A stretch of DNA of 64,000 bases from Ruminococcus sp. (GTDB lineage: Bacteria > Bacillota > Clostridia > Oscillospirales > Ruminococcaceae), in NCBI GenBank assembly GCA_021205185.1, contig JAJPYB010000003.1, positions 1 to 64,000 on the forward strand, in the 5' to 3' direction. Under the pieces are notes generated by a model. The model saw only the letters and a program-made list of their open reading frames with translations. It did no database searches and was not told where the DNA came from. This document shows positions 17,405-27,419 of this stretch, piece after piece. Position 1 is the first letter of the stretch, and each line of letters opens with the position of its first letter. The translations under genes and the position numbers were made by a program.

Positions 17405-18123
17405 TGGCGGACAATAGATTTGACGGACAGGAAGTACCTACCCATGTAGCCATTATTATGGACGGCAACGGAAGGTGGGCTAAAAAAAGAGGTCTGCCCA
17501 GAAAGTTCGGACATAGAGAGGGCGCAAAAACCTTTCGTAAAATTACTCGTCACGCTAAAAAGATTGGAATTAAGTACCTGTCGCTTTATGCGTTTTCAAC
17601 AGAAAACTGGAAGCGTCCTAAGGATGAGGTTGACGCAATAATGGACCTTTTCGATAAGTATCTTGACGAGGTCAGAGATTTTATCGAGGAGAATATACGA
17701 GTTTGCTTTATCGGCGATAGGACAAGACTTTCTGAGTCGCTTCAGCGCAAGATGAAAAGCGTTGAGGAGGATTCCAAGGACTTTAACGCAATGACCCTTA
17801 TTCTTGCAATCAATTATGGCGGTCAGGACGAAATCACAAGAGCGGTAAAGGCTATCGCGCAAAAGGTAAGCGACGGCGAGCTGAGTGCTGACGATGTAAC
17901 GCCAAAGCTCATAGAAGAACATCTCGATACGAAGGAGTTCCCGCCGGTTGATCTTTTGATAAGACCTAGCGGCGAGCAGAGAATATCGAATTTTCTCATC
18001 TGGCAGTCGGCTTATGCCGAGTACGTTTTCTCGGATATATTGTGGCCCGACTACAAGCCCTCCGACTTAGAGGACGCAGTTTATGAATATCTTGAAAGAA
18101 ACAGAAGGTTTGGAGGCGTTTAA
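17404..18123 (+). CDS. uppS: Undecaprenyl diphosphate synthase (isoprenyl transferase)
   Basis: Cis-prenyltransferase that condenses isopentenyl diphosphate onto farnesyl diphosphate to make the C55 carrier lipid for peptidoglycan. The active-site motif is intact (IIMDGNGRWAKKRGLPRKFG, with catalytic Asp), as are LSLYAFSTENWKRP and the C-terminal LLIRPSGEQRISNFLIWQSA with the pyrophosphate-binding Arg residues. Its 239 residues are typical. Its MEP-derived substrate links it to dxr and ispG in the same operon. Confidence 0.97.
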   Translation: MADNRFDGQEVPTHVAIIMDGNGRWAKKRGLPRKFGHREGAKTFRKITRHAKKIGIKYLSLYAFSTENWKRPKDEVDAIMDLFDKYLDEVRDFIEENIRVCFIGDRTRLSESLQRKMKSVEEDSKDFNAMTLILAINYGGQDEITRAVKAIAQKVSDGELSADDVTPKLIEEHLDTKEFPPVDLLIRPSGEQRISNFLIWQSAYAEYVFSDILWPDYKPSDLEDAVYEYLERNRRFGGV

Positions 18124-18126
18124 GGC

Positions 18127-18960
18127 TTGAAGACACGAATTATATCCGCTGCAGTAGCAATAGCGTTGCTGGTGGTCGTTTTGATTTTTCATAATACCAT
18201 TGCGCTGCCGGCTACAGTTTGCTTTTTGGTTGTCGTTGCAATTTACGAGCTTTTAAAAGCAGCAGACGTTCACAAATACAAGGTCTTAACAGTATCGAGT
18301 ATGATTTTTGGCGGCTCCGTACCGCTTGTATGGTTTGGATCATGTGTGCTTTTTGAAAACACAACATTTTTAAAATATCTCGTGCCGATTGAAATATTTG
18401 TTTATCTTATGGTTTTATTCTGCTACCTTCTGGCATATTATAAAACTATAAAGTATGAGAAGCTGTTTTTTGCAGCGTTTGAAACCTTTTTCGTAACGGC
18501 AGCCCTCTCCTGTATACTTGTAATTCACGAGTTCGACGGACTTATAGCGGTAATACTGACGCTTGGCGGCGCATGGCTTTCAGACAGTGGAGCGTACTTT
18601 GCCGGAACCTTTTTAGGCCGCCACAAGCTTTGCCCCAATATAAGCCCGAAAAAGACTGTCGAGGGAGTTATCGGCGGAGTTGTTTCAAACGGAATTTTAA
18701 TGTGCGTGATAGCTCTTGTTTACAGCTTTATTGACGACAAGGCTGAGATAAATTACATTCTGCTGTTTGTAGCAGGCTGTATTTGCTCAATACTAGGTCT
18801 TTTGGGAGATTTAAAAGCGTCTCTTATCAAAAGACAGGCAGGAATCAAGGACTATGGAAACATAATGCCGGGACACGGCGGCGTAATGGATCGCTTTGAC
18901 AGCGTGCTTACTGTAGCGCCGTTTATGGCTTTGGTATTTTGGCTATTTGACATAATATGA
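18127..18960 (+). CDS. cdsA: Phosphatidate cytidylyltransferase
   Basis: Makes CDP-diacylglycerol from phosphatidate and CTP. It is a polytopic membrane protein of 277 residues with about seven hydrophobic segments; the C-terminal family signature is present (SLIKRQAGIKDYG, then MPGHGGVMDRFDS), with the metal-binding Asp residues also in GGAWLSDSGAYFAG. The start is a TTG at 18127, supported by GGAGG 10 bases upstream and only 3 bases after the uppS stop. It supplies phosphatidylglycerol and cardiolipin synthesis. Confidence 0.95.
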   Translation: MKTRIISAAVAIALLVVVLIFHNTIALPATVCFLVVVAIYELLKAADVHKYKVLTVSSMIFGGSVPLVWFGSCVLFENTTFLKYLVPIEIFVYLMVLFCYLLAYYKTIKYEKLFFAAFETFFVTAALSCILVIHEFDGLIAVILTLGGAWLSDSGAYFAGTFLGRHKLCPNISPKKTVEGVIGGVVSNGILMCVIALVYSFIDDKAEINYILLFVAGCICSILGLLGDLKASLIKRQAGIKDYGNIMPGHGGVMDRFDSVLTVAPFMALVFWLFDII

Positions 18961-18968
18961 ACTTTCAG

Positions 18969-18995
18969 TAGGGGTGTAAATTTTATGCACCCCTA
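18969..18995 (+). repeat. Intercistronic hairpin between cdsA and dxr
   Basis: Perfect 8-bp stem taggggtg/caccccta with an 11-base loop and no T-run. More likely an mRNA-stability or processing element than a terminator. Confidence 0.55.
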
Positions 18996-19034
18996 TTAAG
19001 CTTAGTTGACTTAAAACAAAAAGGAATTTGGTAT

Positions 19035-20189
19035 ATGGGAAAGACAATTTCTATACTCGGCTCGACAGGCTCGATAGGAACTCAATGCCTTGATATTGTC
19101 AGAAAGCAGGGCTTTAAGGTTGCGGCTCTTACAGCGAACAAAAGCGTAGAGCTTCTTATTAGTCAGGCTCTGGAGTTTAAGCCAAAGGTAGTCTGCATAA
19201 CGGACAAAAGCTGCGAAGCAAAATTGAGTGATGCTTTAAAGGGTAGCGGCATTAAGGTTTTGTCGGGAATGGACGGACTTTGCGAGGTAGCAACGCTCGA
19301 CAGCGTCGACATTTTAGTAAATTCCCTTGTGGGAATGGTAGGGCTTACACCAACTCTTTTAGCGATTAACAAGGGAAGAGATATAGCGCTTGCAAATAAG
19401 GAAACGCTTGTGACTGGCGGAAAGCTTGTAACCGAGAGCGCTAAAAGAAATGGCATCTGGCTTTTTCCGATAGACTCTGAGCACTCTGCAATCTTTCAAT
19501 GCTTGCAGGGAAATGAAAATAATAAAATCAAGAAAATAATTTTGACAGCTTCTGGCGGACCATTTTACGGAAGAACAAAAAGCGAGCTTAGCGGCGTTAC
19601 GGTTGAGCAGGCTTTGAATCACCCGAATTGGTCAATGGGAAGCAAGATAACGATAGATTCCGCAACGCTGATGAATAAGGGTCTTGAATTTATCGAGGCT
19701 ATGTGGCTGTTCGGCGTAAAGCCCTCGCAGATTGAAATAGTAGTTCACAGAGAGAGCGTTATTCATTCGGCTGTTGAATATGAGGACAATTCGATAATAG
19801 CGCAAATGGGCGTACCTGATATGAAAATACCAATTCAGTATTCGCTTTTGTATCCGAAAAGAATCGACTGTCCGACGAAAAGTCTTTCGCTTACCGATTA
19901 CGGAACGCTTCATTTTTCAAAGCCTGATTATGAAACCTTCGATTGCTTGTCGGCTTGTATAAAGGCTATAAAAATGGGCGGAATTATGCCGACTCTTGTA
20001 AACGGCGTAAACGAAGCGGCAGTAGAGCTGTTTTTAAACGAGAAAATCAGCTTTTTAAAAATAGGGGAGCTTGTAAAGAGTGTTACGGACGAAATAGAAA
20101 ACAGAGAAGTTAATTGCCTTGACGATGTGCTTTCTGCCGACAGGCAGGCACGGGAATATGTGCGAAGGAAAATTTTTGGCAAGGAGTAA
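19035..20189 (+). CDS. dxr: 1-deoxy-D-xylulose 5-phosphate reductoisomerase
   Basis: First committed step of the MEP pathway: NADPH-dependent rearrangement and reduction of DXP to MEP; the target of fosmidomycin. The N-terminal Rossmann motif is ILGSTGSIGTQCLDIV, the metal and substrate residues are in PIDSEHSAIFQCLQG and SGGPFYG, and NHPNWSMGSKITIDSATLMN is intact. It has 384 residues. The ATG at 19035 is preceded by AAGGAA. It ends 2 bases before rseP. Confidence 0.97.
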   Translation: MGKTISILGSTGSIGTQCLDIVRKQGFKVAALTANKSVELLISQALEFKPKVVCITDKSCEAKLSDALKGSGIKVLSGMDGLCEVATLDSVDILVNSLVGMVGLTPTLLAINKGRDIALANKETLVTGGKLVTESAKRNGIWLFPIDSEHSAIFQCLQGNENNKIKKIILTASGGPFYGRTKSELSGVTVEQALNHPNWSMGSKITIDSATLMNKGLEFIEAMWLFGVKPSQIEIVVHRESVIHSAVEYEDNSIIAQMGVPDMKIPIQYSLLYPKRIDCPTKSLSLTDYGTLHFSKPDYETFDCLSACIKAIKMGGIMPTLVNGVNEAAVELFLNEKISFLKIGELVKSVTDEIENREVNCLDDVLSADRQAREYVRRKIFGKE

Positions 20190-20191
20190 AT

Positions 20192-21253
20192 ATGAACGCA
20201 TTTATTGGAATTGTTATTGCGATTATAGTTTTCGGTCTTATAATCTTTATTCACGAGCTTGGACATTTTACTGTCGCGAAGCTTTGCAAGGTCAAGGTCA
20301 ACGAGTTTGCTCTTGGAATGGGGCCTGCGCTTGTAAAATTTAAGCGTGGTGAAACGCTTTATGCGCTTCGGCTTTTGCCATTTGGCGGATATTGCTCTAT
20401 GGAGGGCGAAAACGACGAGAGCGACAACGAAAGAGCCTTTTGCAACAAGCGAGTCTGGCAGAGAATTTTAATTGTTGCGGCGGGGGCTGTTATGAATCTC
20501 ATTCTGGGATTTATAGTCGTTGCAATAATGCTTTCAACGCAGGATGCAATAACAAGCAGTACAATAACATGGTTTTCTGACGACGCCACCTCAAGCGAAA
20601 CAGGTCTTGAGCTTGGCGACGAAATAAAGAGCATAAACGGTATGCACATTTTTTCTGAAATCGATATGTCCTATCAGCTTCAGTCTGACGAGGACGGAGT
20701 GTTTGATTTTACTGTTTTGCGTGACAGAGAAACGGTTGAGCTAAGCGGCGTAACCTTTGCGCTTGACGAAACTGATGACGGAAATGTTTTACATCTTGAC
20801 TTTAAGGTAGCGCCAATAGAAAAGGGCTTTTTCTCGGTCTGTGAATATTCGGTAAAGACAAGTATTTCTTACGGCAGGCTGGTGCTTGTATCGCTAAAGG
20901 ATTTAGTCTTAGGAAAGTACAAGATTAACGACCTGTCAGGTCCTGTCGGAATAGTTTCGGTTTTAAGCGACGTTGTTGATTCTAACGCTGATACCTCAGG
21001 AATTGACTGGTATTCGCTCTTTCAGCAGCTTTTATCCCTCTCGGCACTTATTACCATAAATGTTGGAATCTTTAATTTGCTGCCGCTGCCTGCCCTTGAC
21101 GGAGGCCGACTGCTGTTTTTGATAATTGAGGCTATAAGGAGAAAGCCTGTTCCCGCAAAATATGAGGGATATGTTCACACGGCAGGCTTTGCGCTTTTAA
21201 TGCTGCTGATGGTTTACATTACAGCGCACGATATTTTTAAATTATTTGTTTGA
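20192..21253 (+). CDS. rseP: Site-2 intramembrane metalloprotease RseP
   Basis: M50 family zinc protease that cuts transmembrane segments of regulatory proteins, such as anti-sigma factors or signal-peptide remnants. The HELGH zinc site is in the first transmembrane helix (FIHELGHFTVAKL), one PDZ domain lies at about residues 125-195 (TGLELGDEIKSING), and the third zinc ligand region is LLPLPALDGGR near residue 300. Its 353 residues fit the Gram-positive RasP/YluC type. Its substrate is not visible from context. Confidence 0.95.
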   Translation: MNAFIGIVIAIIVFGLIIFIHELGHFTVAKLCKVKVNEFALGMGPALVKFKRGETLYALRLLPFGGYCSMEGENDESDNERAFCNKRVWQRILIVAAGAVMNLILGFIVVAIMLSTQDAITSSTITWFSDDATSSETGLELGDEIKSINGMHIFSEIDMSYQLQSDEDGVFDFTVLRDRETVELSGVTFALDETDDGNVLHLDFKVAPIEKGFFSVCEYSVKTSISYGRLVLVSLKDLVLGKYKINDLSGPVGIVSVLSDVVDSNADTSGIDWYSLFQQLLSLSALITINVGIFNLLPLPALDGGRLLFLIIEAIRRKPVPAKYEGYVHTAGFALLMLLMVYITAHDIFKLFV

Positions 21254-21265
21254 CAGGGGATTGCT

Positions 21266-22303
21266 ATGAGAAAGGTTAGAGAGGTTAAAGTTGGAGGATT
21301 GACGCTTGACGGAAAGAAAATTTATATTCAGTCTATGCTTAACGTTCCTTCAACGGATATAGAAAAAAGCGTCACTCAGGCGAAAAGACTTGAAGCGGCA
21401 GGCTGTGAGATAATAAGAGCGGCGATTCCTGATATGGACGCCGTAGCTCTTATTCCTGCAATAAAAAAAGAGGTCGGCATTCCTCTTGTTGCCGATATTC
21501 ATTTCGACTACCGCTTAGCGCTTGCGGCGGCAGACGCTGGGGTAGACAAGATAAGGATAAATCCTGGAAATATAGGCGATAAGCAAAGGGTAAAAGCCGT
21601 AGTCGACAAGTGTAAGGAGAAAAAAATTCCTATACGAATCGGAGTGAACTCTGGCTCGCTTGAAAAGGAGCTTTTAAACAAATACGGCTCTCCGTGCGCC
21701 GAAGCTCTGGTTGAGAGCGCTTTGCGCCACGCTAAAATTTTAGAGGAGCTTGACTTTTACGATACTGTCATTTCAATCAAGTCGTCAAATGTAAAAACGA
21801 CGATTGAAAGCTACCGCCTGCTGGCGTCTCAGTGCGATTATCCGCTGCACCTCGGCGTTACAGAAGCAGGTACCGAGCGAATGGGCGTAATAAAATCCGC
21901 TGTTGGAATAGGCTCGCTTTTACTCGACGGAATTGGTGAAACGATACGAGTTTCGCTTACAGACGACCCTGTTTTGGAGGTCGAAGCGGCAAAGGATATT
22001 TTAAAGGCAATCGGCAAGCGAGGCGGCGTGAAAATTGTTTCCTGCCCGACCTGCGGAAGAACACGAATTGACCTTATTTCCTTAGCCAAAGAGGTTGAGC
22101 AAAGAACGAAAAACATAGATAAGGATATAACAGTTGCTGTAATGGGCTGTGTTGTAAACGGACCGGGCGAAGCCAGAGAAGCGGACATTGGACTTGCCGG
22201 CGGAAATAAAGAAGCTGTAATTTTCAAGGGCAATACTGTTATCAAGAAAATCCCCGAACAAGCGGCAGTCGACGCGCTTTTAGAGGAAATAGACAAGCTT
22301 TAA
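21266..22303 (+). CDS. ispG: 4-hydroxy-3-methylbut-2-enyl diphosphate synthase
   Basis: Iron-sulfur enzyme of the MEP pathway (MEcPP to HMBPP). It has 345 residues: a TIM barrel (KIYIQSMLNVPSTD, GCEIIRAAIPD, ADIHFDYRLALAAADAGVDK) followed by the [4Fe-4S] domain with cysteines in SCPTCGRTRIDL and AVMGCVVNGPGEAREAD. This is the compact bacterial form. Together with dxr in the same operon and ispE and ispF elsewhere in the window it gives four of the pathway's steps. Confidence 0.97.
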   Translation: MRKVREVKVGGLTLDGKKIYIQSMLNVPSTDIEKSVTQAKRLEAAGCEIIRAAIPDMDAVALIPAIKKEVGIPLVADIHFDYRLALAAADAGVDKIRINPGNIGDKQRVKAVVDKCKEKKIPIRIGVNSGSLEKELLNKYGSPCAEALVESALRHAKILEELDFYDTVISIKSSNVKTTIESYRLLASQCDYPLHLGVTEAGTERMGVIKSAVGIGSLLLDGIGETIRVSLTDDPVLEVEAAKDILKAIGKRGGVKIVSCPTCGRTRIDLISLAKEVEQRTKNIDKDITVAVMGCVVNGPGEAREADIGLAGGNKEAVIFKGNTVIKKIPEQAAVDALLEEIDKL

Positions 22304-22330
22304 GAAACAAGCTTACGAAAGGAAATATAA

Positions 22331-25300
22331 ATGGAGAAATTCTATTTTGGCAATTTTTTTGAAGAATATAAAAAGCTGATACCACGCTCCTGTGAAAACG
22401 CAAGAATTTTAAAGCTGTACACAAACGAAGCTAAAACAATGCTGAAGTGCGTTTGCTCGTTCGATGAGCTGGCGCCGTATATGGATATAAAAACTGCTGA
22501 GAAAAATCTTCGCGATGCGCTTTCTCTTGAACGCTTTGTGCTTGAGCCGCATTTTAATCCGAGCTTGTTTTGCGCCGAATACTTTCCTGAGGTGGTTTCG
22601 TTTTTAAAGGATCGTTTTTCTGTTGTAAACGGCTTTTTTGACGGAGCGAGCTGTACATATTCTGACGGAAGCTTGGAAATTTCGCTCAGAAATGGCGGCT
22701 ACAGCCTTTTGAAAAACGCTGGAATTGACACAGCGCTCCCGAGCCTTATAGGCGAGCTTTTTTCGCTGAACGTAGCTGTTAAGTTTACAGGCACTTTAGG
22801 ACTTGACAAACAGCAGGCGGAGCTTGACCACCAAAAGGCGCTTGAAAGCATTCCGCTGCCTGAATTTGTACCAAGCAAGACAAAAGCACCGGACGATGAA
22901 TTTACTCATTGCACCGTCGATTTTACAAAGTATATGCTTGACGGTAAAAACGCTGTCATTTTAAAGGGAAAGAAAATTCCGCAAGACGCTGAAATTATGT
23001 CAATGGACAGCTTAGAGGCTGATACGGAGGGTGCTGCTGTCTGGGGCGACGTATTTGAAATTGACACAAGAGAAACAAAGACGGGAATGCTGATTGCAAA
23101 CATCTTTGTTACCGATTATACTAATTCGTTTGCAGTTAAAATGCTCGGATCTTCAAACAAGCGGGCAAGGCTTTCAAAGGAAAAGCTCTCGTCGATTTTA
23201 GAAAACATCAAAAAAGGCTCGACGCTTATTATCAAAGGAAATGTCGTTGAGGATCAGTACGACAGAACAGTAAACATTGAACCTGACGATATAATGCTGG
23301 TTAAGCGAATTTTGAAGAAGGATACCTACGAGCAAAAGAGAGTAGAGCTTCATTGCCATACCAATATGTCAGCAATGGACGCTTTAACTCCTGCGGACAA
23401 GCTTGTCAAGCGTGCCTTTTCGTGGGGACATAAAGCTTTAGCTATAACCGACCACGGCGTTTGTCAGGGCTTTCCTGACGCTATGTACTGCGTTGATAAA
23501 ATAAGAAAGGACGGCGGAGATTTCAAGGTAATTTACGGAATCGAAGCTTATGAGGTAAACGACGATAACGGCGAAAATCCGCTTGAAGTTAAAAGACCGT
23601 ACCACCAGATTATACTTGTCAAGGACAAGGTAGGGCTGAAAAATCTCTACAAGCTTGTTTCCTATTCCAATCTGAACTACTTTTACAAGCGTCCGAGAAT
23701 ACCAAAATCTGAGCTTATAAAGCATAGAGAAGGTCTTATTGTCGGAAGCGCCTGCGAAGCGGGAGAGGTTATTCAAGCGTATTTGCGTGGGGAAAGCTAT
23801 GAGAAAATCAAGAAGATAGCAAGCTTTTACGATTATCTTGAAATTCAGCCAACGTCTAACAACAGCTTTATGCTTCGTTCTGACCGTGAACCTTACGATA
23901 AAATCAAGACAAACCAGGATTTGATTGATATAAATCTGTTTGTTATAAAGCTGGGCGAGGATTTAAATAAGCCTGTTTGCGCTACGGGAGACGTTCATTT
24001 TATGGACGAGTCCGACTCGATTTTCAGAGCAATTTTGCAGGCAGGTCAAGGCTATACTGACGCAGACCGTCAGCCGCCTATATATTTAAAAACAACAGAC
24101 GAGATGATGCAGGAGTTTGTTCCTTATCTCGGCGAGGAGAAGGCAAGAGAGGTCGTTATCACTAATACGAATCTTATTGCCGATATGACAGACCCGGAGC
24201 TTCGAGCCTTTCCAAAGGGAACCTTTACCCCTCACATCGAGGGCGCAAACGAGGAGCTTGAGGACATTTGCTGGAAAAGGGCAAAGGAAATTTACGGCGA
24301 TCCTCTTCCTGAAATTGTCTACAATCGTCTGAAAAGAGAGCTTGATTCAATTATCAAGCACGGCTTTGCAGTTTTGTATGTTATCGCTAAGCGCCTTGTT
24401 GCAAATTCGGTTGAAAACGGCTATCAGGTTGGTTCCCGTGGTTCGGTTGGTTCGTCGTTTGTAGCTTCAATGTCTGGAATTTCGGAGGTAAACCCGTTAG
24501 TCCCGCATTACGTTTGTCCAAAATGTAAATATAGCGAGTTTATAACCGACGGTTCAATAGGCTCAGGCTACGACCTTCCGCCTAAAAAGTGTCCGAACTG
24601 CGGCGAGGAGCTTAATCGTGACGGACACGATATTCCGTTTGAAACGTTTTTAGGCTTTAACGGCGACAAGTCGCCTGATATCGACCTTAACTTTTCGGGA
24701 GATTATCAGGCCAAAGCGCATAAATACACAGAGGAGCTTTTCGGACGTGATCACGTTTTCAAGGCTGGAACGATAGCCTCTATCGCTGAAAAAACCGCAA
24801 AGGGATTTGTTTTAAAATATTTGGAGGAGCGAGGAAGAACGGCTACTCCTGCTGAGATTGAGCGGCTTGCGCTCGGCTGTACGGGAGTTAAGAGAACAAC
24901 AGGACAGCACCCAGGCGGAATGGTTGTTATTCCTGACGATTATGATGTTTACGATTTTACGCCTGTTCAGCACCCTGCTGAAAAGACGGACGTCGATATA
25001 ATTACAACTCACTTTGACTTCAATTCCCTGCACGATACTATACTGAAGCTTGACGAGTTAGGACACGATGTTCCGACCCTTTATAAGTATCTTGAGGATA
25101 TGACAGGGCTTGACGTTACAAAGGTTGATATGTCCGACAAGGACGTTTATTCGCTGTTTACGTCAACTGAAGCGCTCGGCGTAACGCCTGAGGAAATAGG
25201 CTCACAGACAGGTACGCTTGCTATCCCTGAAATGGGAACGCCGTTTGTACGACAGATGCTGATTGACGCTAACCCTCAGAACTTTTCAGATCTTTTGCAG

Positions 25301-26101
25301 ATTTCAGGCCTGTCGCACGGAACTGACGTTTGGCTTGGAAACGCACAGGAGCTTATCAAAAACGGTACCTGCACCATTTCAGAGGTTATAGGAACTCGTG
25401 ACAGCATTATGACCTATCTTATCTATCACGGCGTTGATCCGTCACGCTCGTTTAAGATTATGGAAATTACCCGAAAGGGAAATGTGCCGAAGCTTCTGAC
25501 CGAGGAAATGAAGCAGGATATGCTTGACCATGACGTTCCGCAATGGTACATAGATTCCTGTATGAAGATAAAGTATATGTTCCCGAAGGCTCACGCTGCC
25601 GCTTATGTAACTGCGGCAATACGCTTGGCGTGGTTTAAGATACATTATCCGCTTGAGTTTTATTCTGCAATTTTTACCGTCCGTGGAGAGGATTTCGACG
25701 CTTTGAGCGCAATGCAGGGCAAGGACGGAGTTCAGTTTAAAATCAAAGAGCTGAAGCTTCGTGAGAATAAAACTGCAAAGGATGAGGGAACGCTTGATAC
25801 GCTGATGATAATCAATGAGATGCTTTGCAGAGGCTATGAATTTTTGCCGATAGATATAAATAAAAGCCACGCTACCATTTACAAGGTTGAGGACGGAAAG
25901 CTAAGACTGCCGTTTATTTCATTGCAGGGCGTTGGCGGAGTTGCCGCTAAGAGCGTTTACGATGTAGTACAAAAGGACGATTTTCTGTCGGTTGAGGAGC
26001 TTCAGGATCAGGCAGGAGTTTCAAAAACTGTTATCGAAGCGCTTGAATCGGTAGGCGCGTTCGGCGATTTGCCAAAAAGTAACCAGCTTACCCTATTTTA
26101 A
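22331..26101 (+). CDS. polC: DNA polymerase III PolC-type, without exonuclease domain
   Basis: Gram-positive replicative polymerase alpha subunit. Domains in order: N-terminal region and OB fold (about 1-330), PHP domain ([17 protein letters not shown] from residue 338, ITDHGV), polymerase core with catalytic Asp783 and Asp785 in PDIDLNF and [12 protein letters not shown], a zinc module (CPKC, CPNC) and a C-terminal helix-hairpin region. In standard PolC (about 1430 residues) a DnaQ-like 3'-5' exonuclease splits the PHP domain. Here the text passes straight from [16 protein letters not shown] (residues 402-417) to [20 protein letters not shown], so that ~180-residue insert is absent and the protein is 1256 residues. 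Proofreading must be supplied in trans or be missing. There is no frameshift; the frame is open throughout. Confidence 0.95.
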   Translation: MEKFYFGNFFEEYKKLIPRSCENARILKLYTNEAKTMLKCVCSFDELAPYMDIKTAEKNLRDALSLERFVLEPHFNPSLFCAEYFPEVVSFLKDRFSVVNGFFDGASCTYSDGSLEISLRNGGYSLLKNAGIDTALPSLIGELFSLNVAVKFTGTLGLDKQQAELDHQKALESIPLPEFVPSKTKAPDDEFTHCTVDFTKYMLDGKNAVILKGKKIPQDAEIMSMDSLEADTEGAAVWGDVFEIDTRETKTGMLIANIFVTDYTNSFAVKMLGSSNKRARLSKEKLSSILENIKKGSTLIIKGNVVEDQYDRTVNIEPDDIMLVKRILKKDTYEQKRVELHCHTNMSAMDALTPADKLVKRAFSWGHKALAITDHGVCQGFPDAMYCVDKIRKDGGDFKVIYGIEAYEVNDDNGENPLEVKRPYHQIILVKDKVGLKNLYKLVSYSNLNYFYKRPRIPKSELIKHREGLIVGSACEAGEVIQAYLRGESYEKIKKIASFYDYLEIQPTSNNSFMLRSDREPYDKIKTNQDLIDINLFVIKLGEDLNKPVCATGDVHFMDESDSIFRAILQAGQGYTDADRQPPIYLKTTDEMMQEFVPYLGEEKAREVVITNTNLIADMTDPELRAFPKGTFTPHIEGANEELEDICWKRAKEIYGDPLPEIVYNRLKRELDSIIKHGFAVLYVIAKRLVANSVENGYQVGSRGSVGSSFVASMSGISEVNPLVPHYVCPKCKYSEFITDGSIGSGYDLPPKKCPNCGEELNRDGHDIPFETFLGFNGDKSPDIDLNFSGDYQAKAHKYTEELFGRDHVFKAGTIASIAEKTAKGFVLKYLEERGRTATPAEIERLALGCTGVKRTTGQHPGGMVVIPDDYDVYDFTPVQHPAEKTDVDIITTHFDFNSLHDTILKLDELGHDVPTLYKYLEDMTGLDVTKVDMSDKDVYSLFTSTEALGVTPEEIGSQTGTLAIPEMGTPFVRQMLIDANPQNFSDLLQISGLSHGTDVWLGNAQELIKNGTCTISEVIGTRDSIMTYLIYHGVDPSRSFKIMEITRKGNVPKLLTEEMKQDMLDHDVPQWYIDSCMKIKYMFPKAHAAAYVTAAIRLAWFKIHYPLEFYSAIFTVRGEDFDALSAMQGKDGVQFKIKELKLRENKTAKDEGTLDTLMIINEMLCRGYEFLPIDINKSHATIYKVEDGKLRLPFISLQGVGGVAAKSVYDVVQKDDFLSVEELQDQAGVSKTVIEALESVGAFGDLPKSNQLTLF

Positions 26102-26113
26102 TTTGAAAAAGGC

Positions 26114-26179
26114 TTGACAAGAGATAGCTTTTATGTTATTATGCTATCATATTAGCGTGGTAGCACTTTAGCACGCTAA
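26114..26179 (+). promoter_or_regulatory. Promoter and leader hairpin of the his operon
   Basis: TTGACA (26114-26119), 17-base spacer, TATTAT (26137-26142), beginning only 12 bases after the polC stop. At the expected transcript start is an 8-bp stem, ttagcgtg/cacgctaa (26152-26179). The leader has no run of histidine codons and is too short for a T-box, so it is probably a 5' stability hairpin or a protein site. Confidence 0.75.
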
Positions 26180-26204
26180 AGTAAGCTTGAACGGAGAGGA
26201 ACAA

Positions 26205-27419
26205 ATGAAAAGATACGAGCTAATAACTCCAGAGGGAACTAAGGATTTGCTTTTTGACGAATGCTTAGCCAAAAGGGAGATTGAAAAAAGGCTTTCGGAT
26301 ATATTTAAAAGTCACGGCTACAGCGAGGTTGTAACAACGGGAATTGAGTTTTACGACGTATTTTCCAAAGGCTCAAGAACCGTTAAGCAGGAAGCGCTTT
26401 ATAAGCTGACCGACTCAAAGGGCAGGCTTATAGTTTTGCGTCCCGATTCGACAATTCCGATAGCAAGACTTGTTGCGACAAGACTGAAGGATGCGCCGCT
26501 CCCGCTAAGGCTTTATTACAATCAGGCGTATTTTGAGAATAACGCTTTGCTGAAGGGACACTCTGACGAGGTAACGCAGGCAGGAGTTGAGCTTATTGGA
26601 ACTAAGTCAAGACGAGCTGATTTTGAGATTTTATCTTTAGCTGTTGAAGCTCTGTCGGCGGTTGAGCCTGAAAGCTTCAGAATTGAAATAGGAAACGTCG
26701 GAATCTTCAAAGAGCTTGTAGCACAGCTGGGAGCTGACAAGGATACCGCCGAGCAGATAAGATACCTGATAGTAAACAAGAACTATCCGGCTTTAGGCGA
26801 CATGCTTGATACCTTCGGCGACAATGACGTTATAAGAGCGCTCAAGGAGCTTCCCCGACTTTTCGGTAAGGAGGAGGTTTTCGAGCGAGTTGAAAAGCTT
26901 TTTGTAAACGATACTATAAAGTCAATCTTAGACGACTTAAAGTACGTTTACGAGTCGCTTCTGACGCTTGGAATCAAGGATAACCTATCCGTTGATTTAG
27001 GCGCAGTAAACAGAATTGACTACTATACGGGTCTTACCTTTAAAGGCTATCTGGAGGGAATAGGCGAGGACGTGCTTGCAGGCGGAAGATACAATCATCT
27101 TATTTCTGAGTTTGGTTACGACCAGCCTGCAACAGGCTTTGGAATAAACGTAAACGCTTGCACGTCGCTTCTTCTAAAAAATGGCGGCGCTCCAAAAACA
27201 AGCGTCAGCGACGTTATCGTTTACAGCGAAATGAAGGACGTTATGAAGGCTATAAGCTATTCAAATATGCTTGCAAAAAGCGGCGTAGCTGTTGAAAATT
27301 CAGTTTTTGAAACGCTTGAAGAAACAAAAGAATATGCGCTGCAAAAGGGAATAAAAAAGCTTGTGGTTGTAGCAGACGAGATAGAAGAAATTGATATGAA
27401 GGGCGGTGAGCAGGTATGA
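26205..27419 (+). CDS. hisZ: ATP phosphoribosyltransferase regulatory subunit
   Basis: Catalytically inactive paralogue of histidyl-tRNA synthetase that pairs with short HisG and gives histidine feedback control. It has 404 residues and the class II synthetase core (VVTTGIEFYDVFSKGS, VLRPDSTIPIARLVATR, YYNQAYFE, RIDYYTGLTFKGY, LAGGRYNHL). The start at 26205 follows GGAGAGGA; an upstream in-frame TTG at 26187 contains that site. It overlaps hisG by 4 bases. Confidence 0.95.
   Translation: MKRYELITPEGTKDLLFDECLAKREIEKRLSDIFKSHGYSEVVTTGIEFYDVFSKGSRTVKQEALYKLTDSKGRLIVLRPDSTIPIARLVATRLKDAPLPLRLYYNQAYFENNALLKGHSDEVTQAGVELIGTKSRRADFEILSLAVEALSAVEPESFRIEIGNVGIFKELVAQLGADKDTAEQIRYLIVNKNYPALGDMLDTFGDNDVIRALKELPRLFGKEEVFERVEKLFVNDTIKSILDDLKYVYESLLTLGIKDNLSVDLGAVNRIDYYTGLTFKGYLEGIGEDVLAGGRYNHLISEFGYDQPATGFGINVNACTSLLLKNGGAPKTSVSDVIVYSEMKDVMKAISYSNMLAKSGVAVENSVFETLEETKEYALQKGIKKLVVVADEIEEIDMKGGEQV

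Noticed and set aside
26143..26204. T-box or His attenuator ahead of hisZ
   Set aside because: The leader is about 55 bases, without histidine codons or the T-box sequence.
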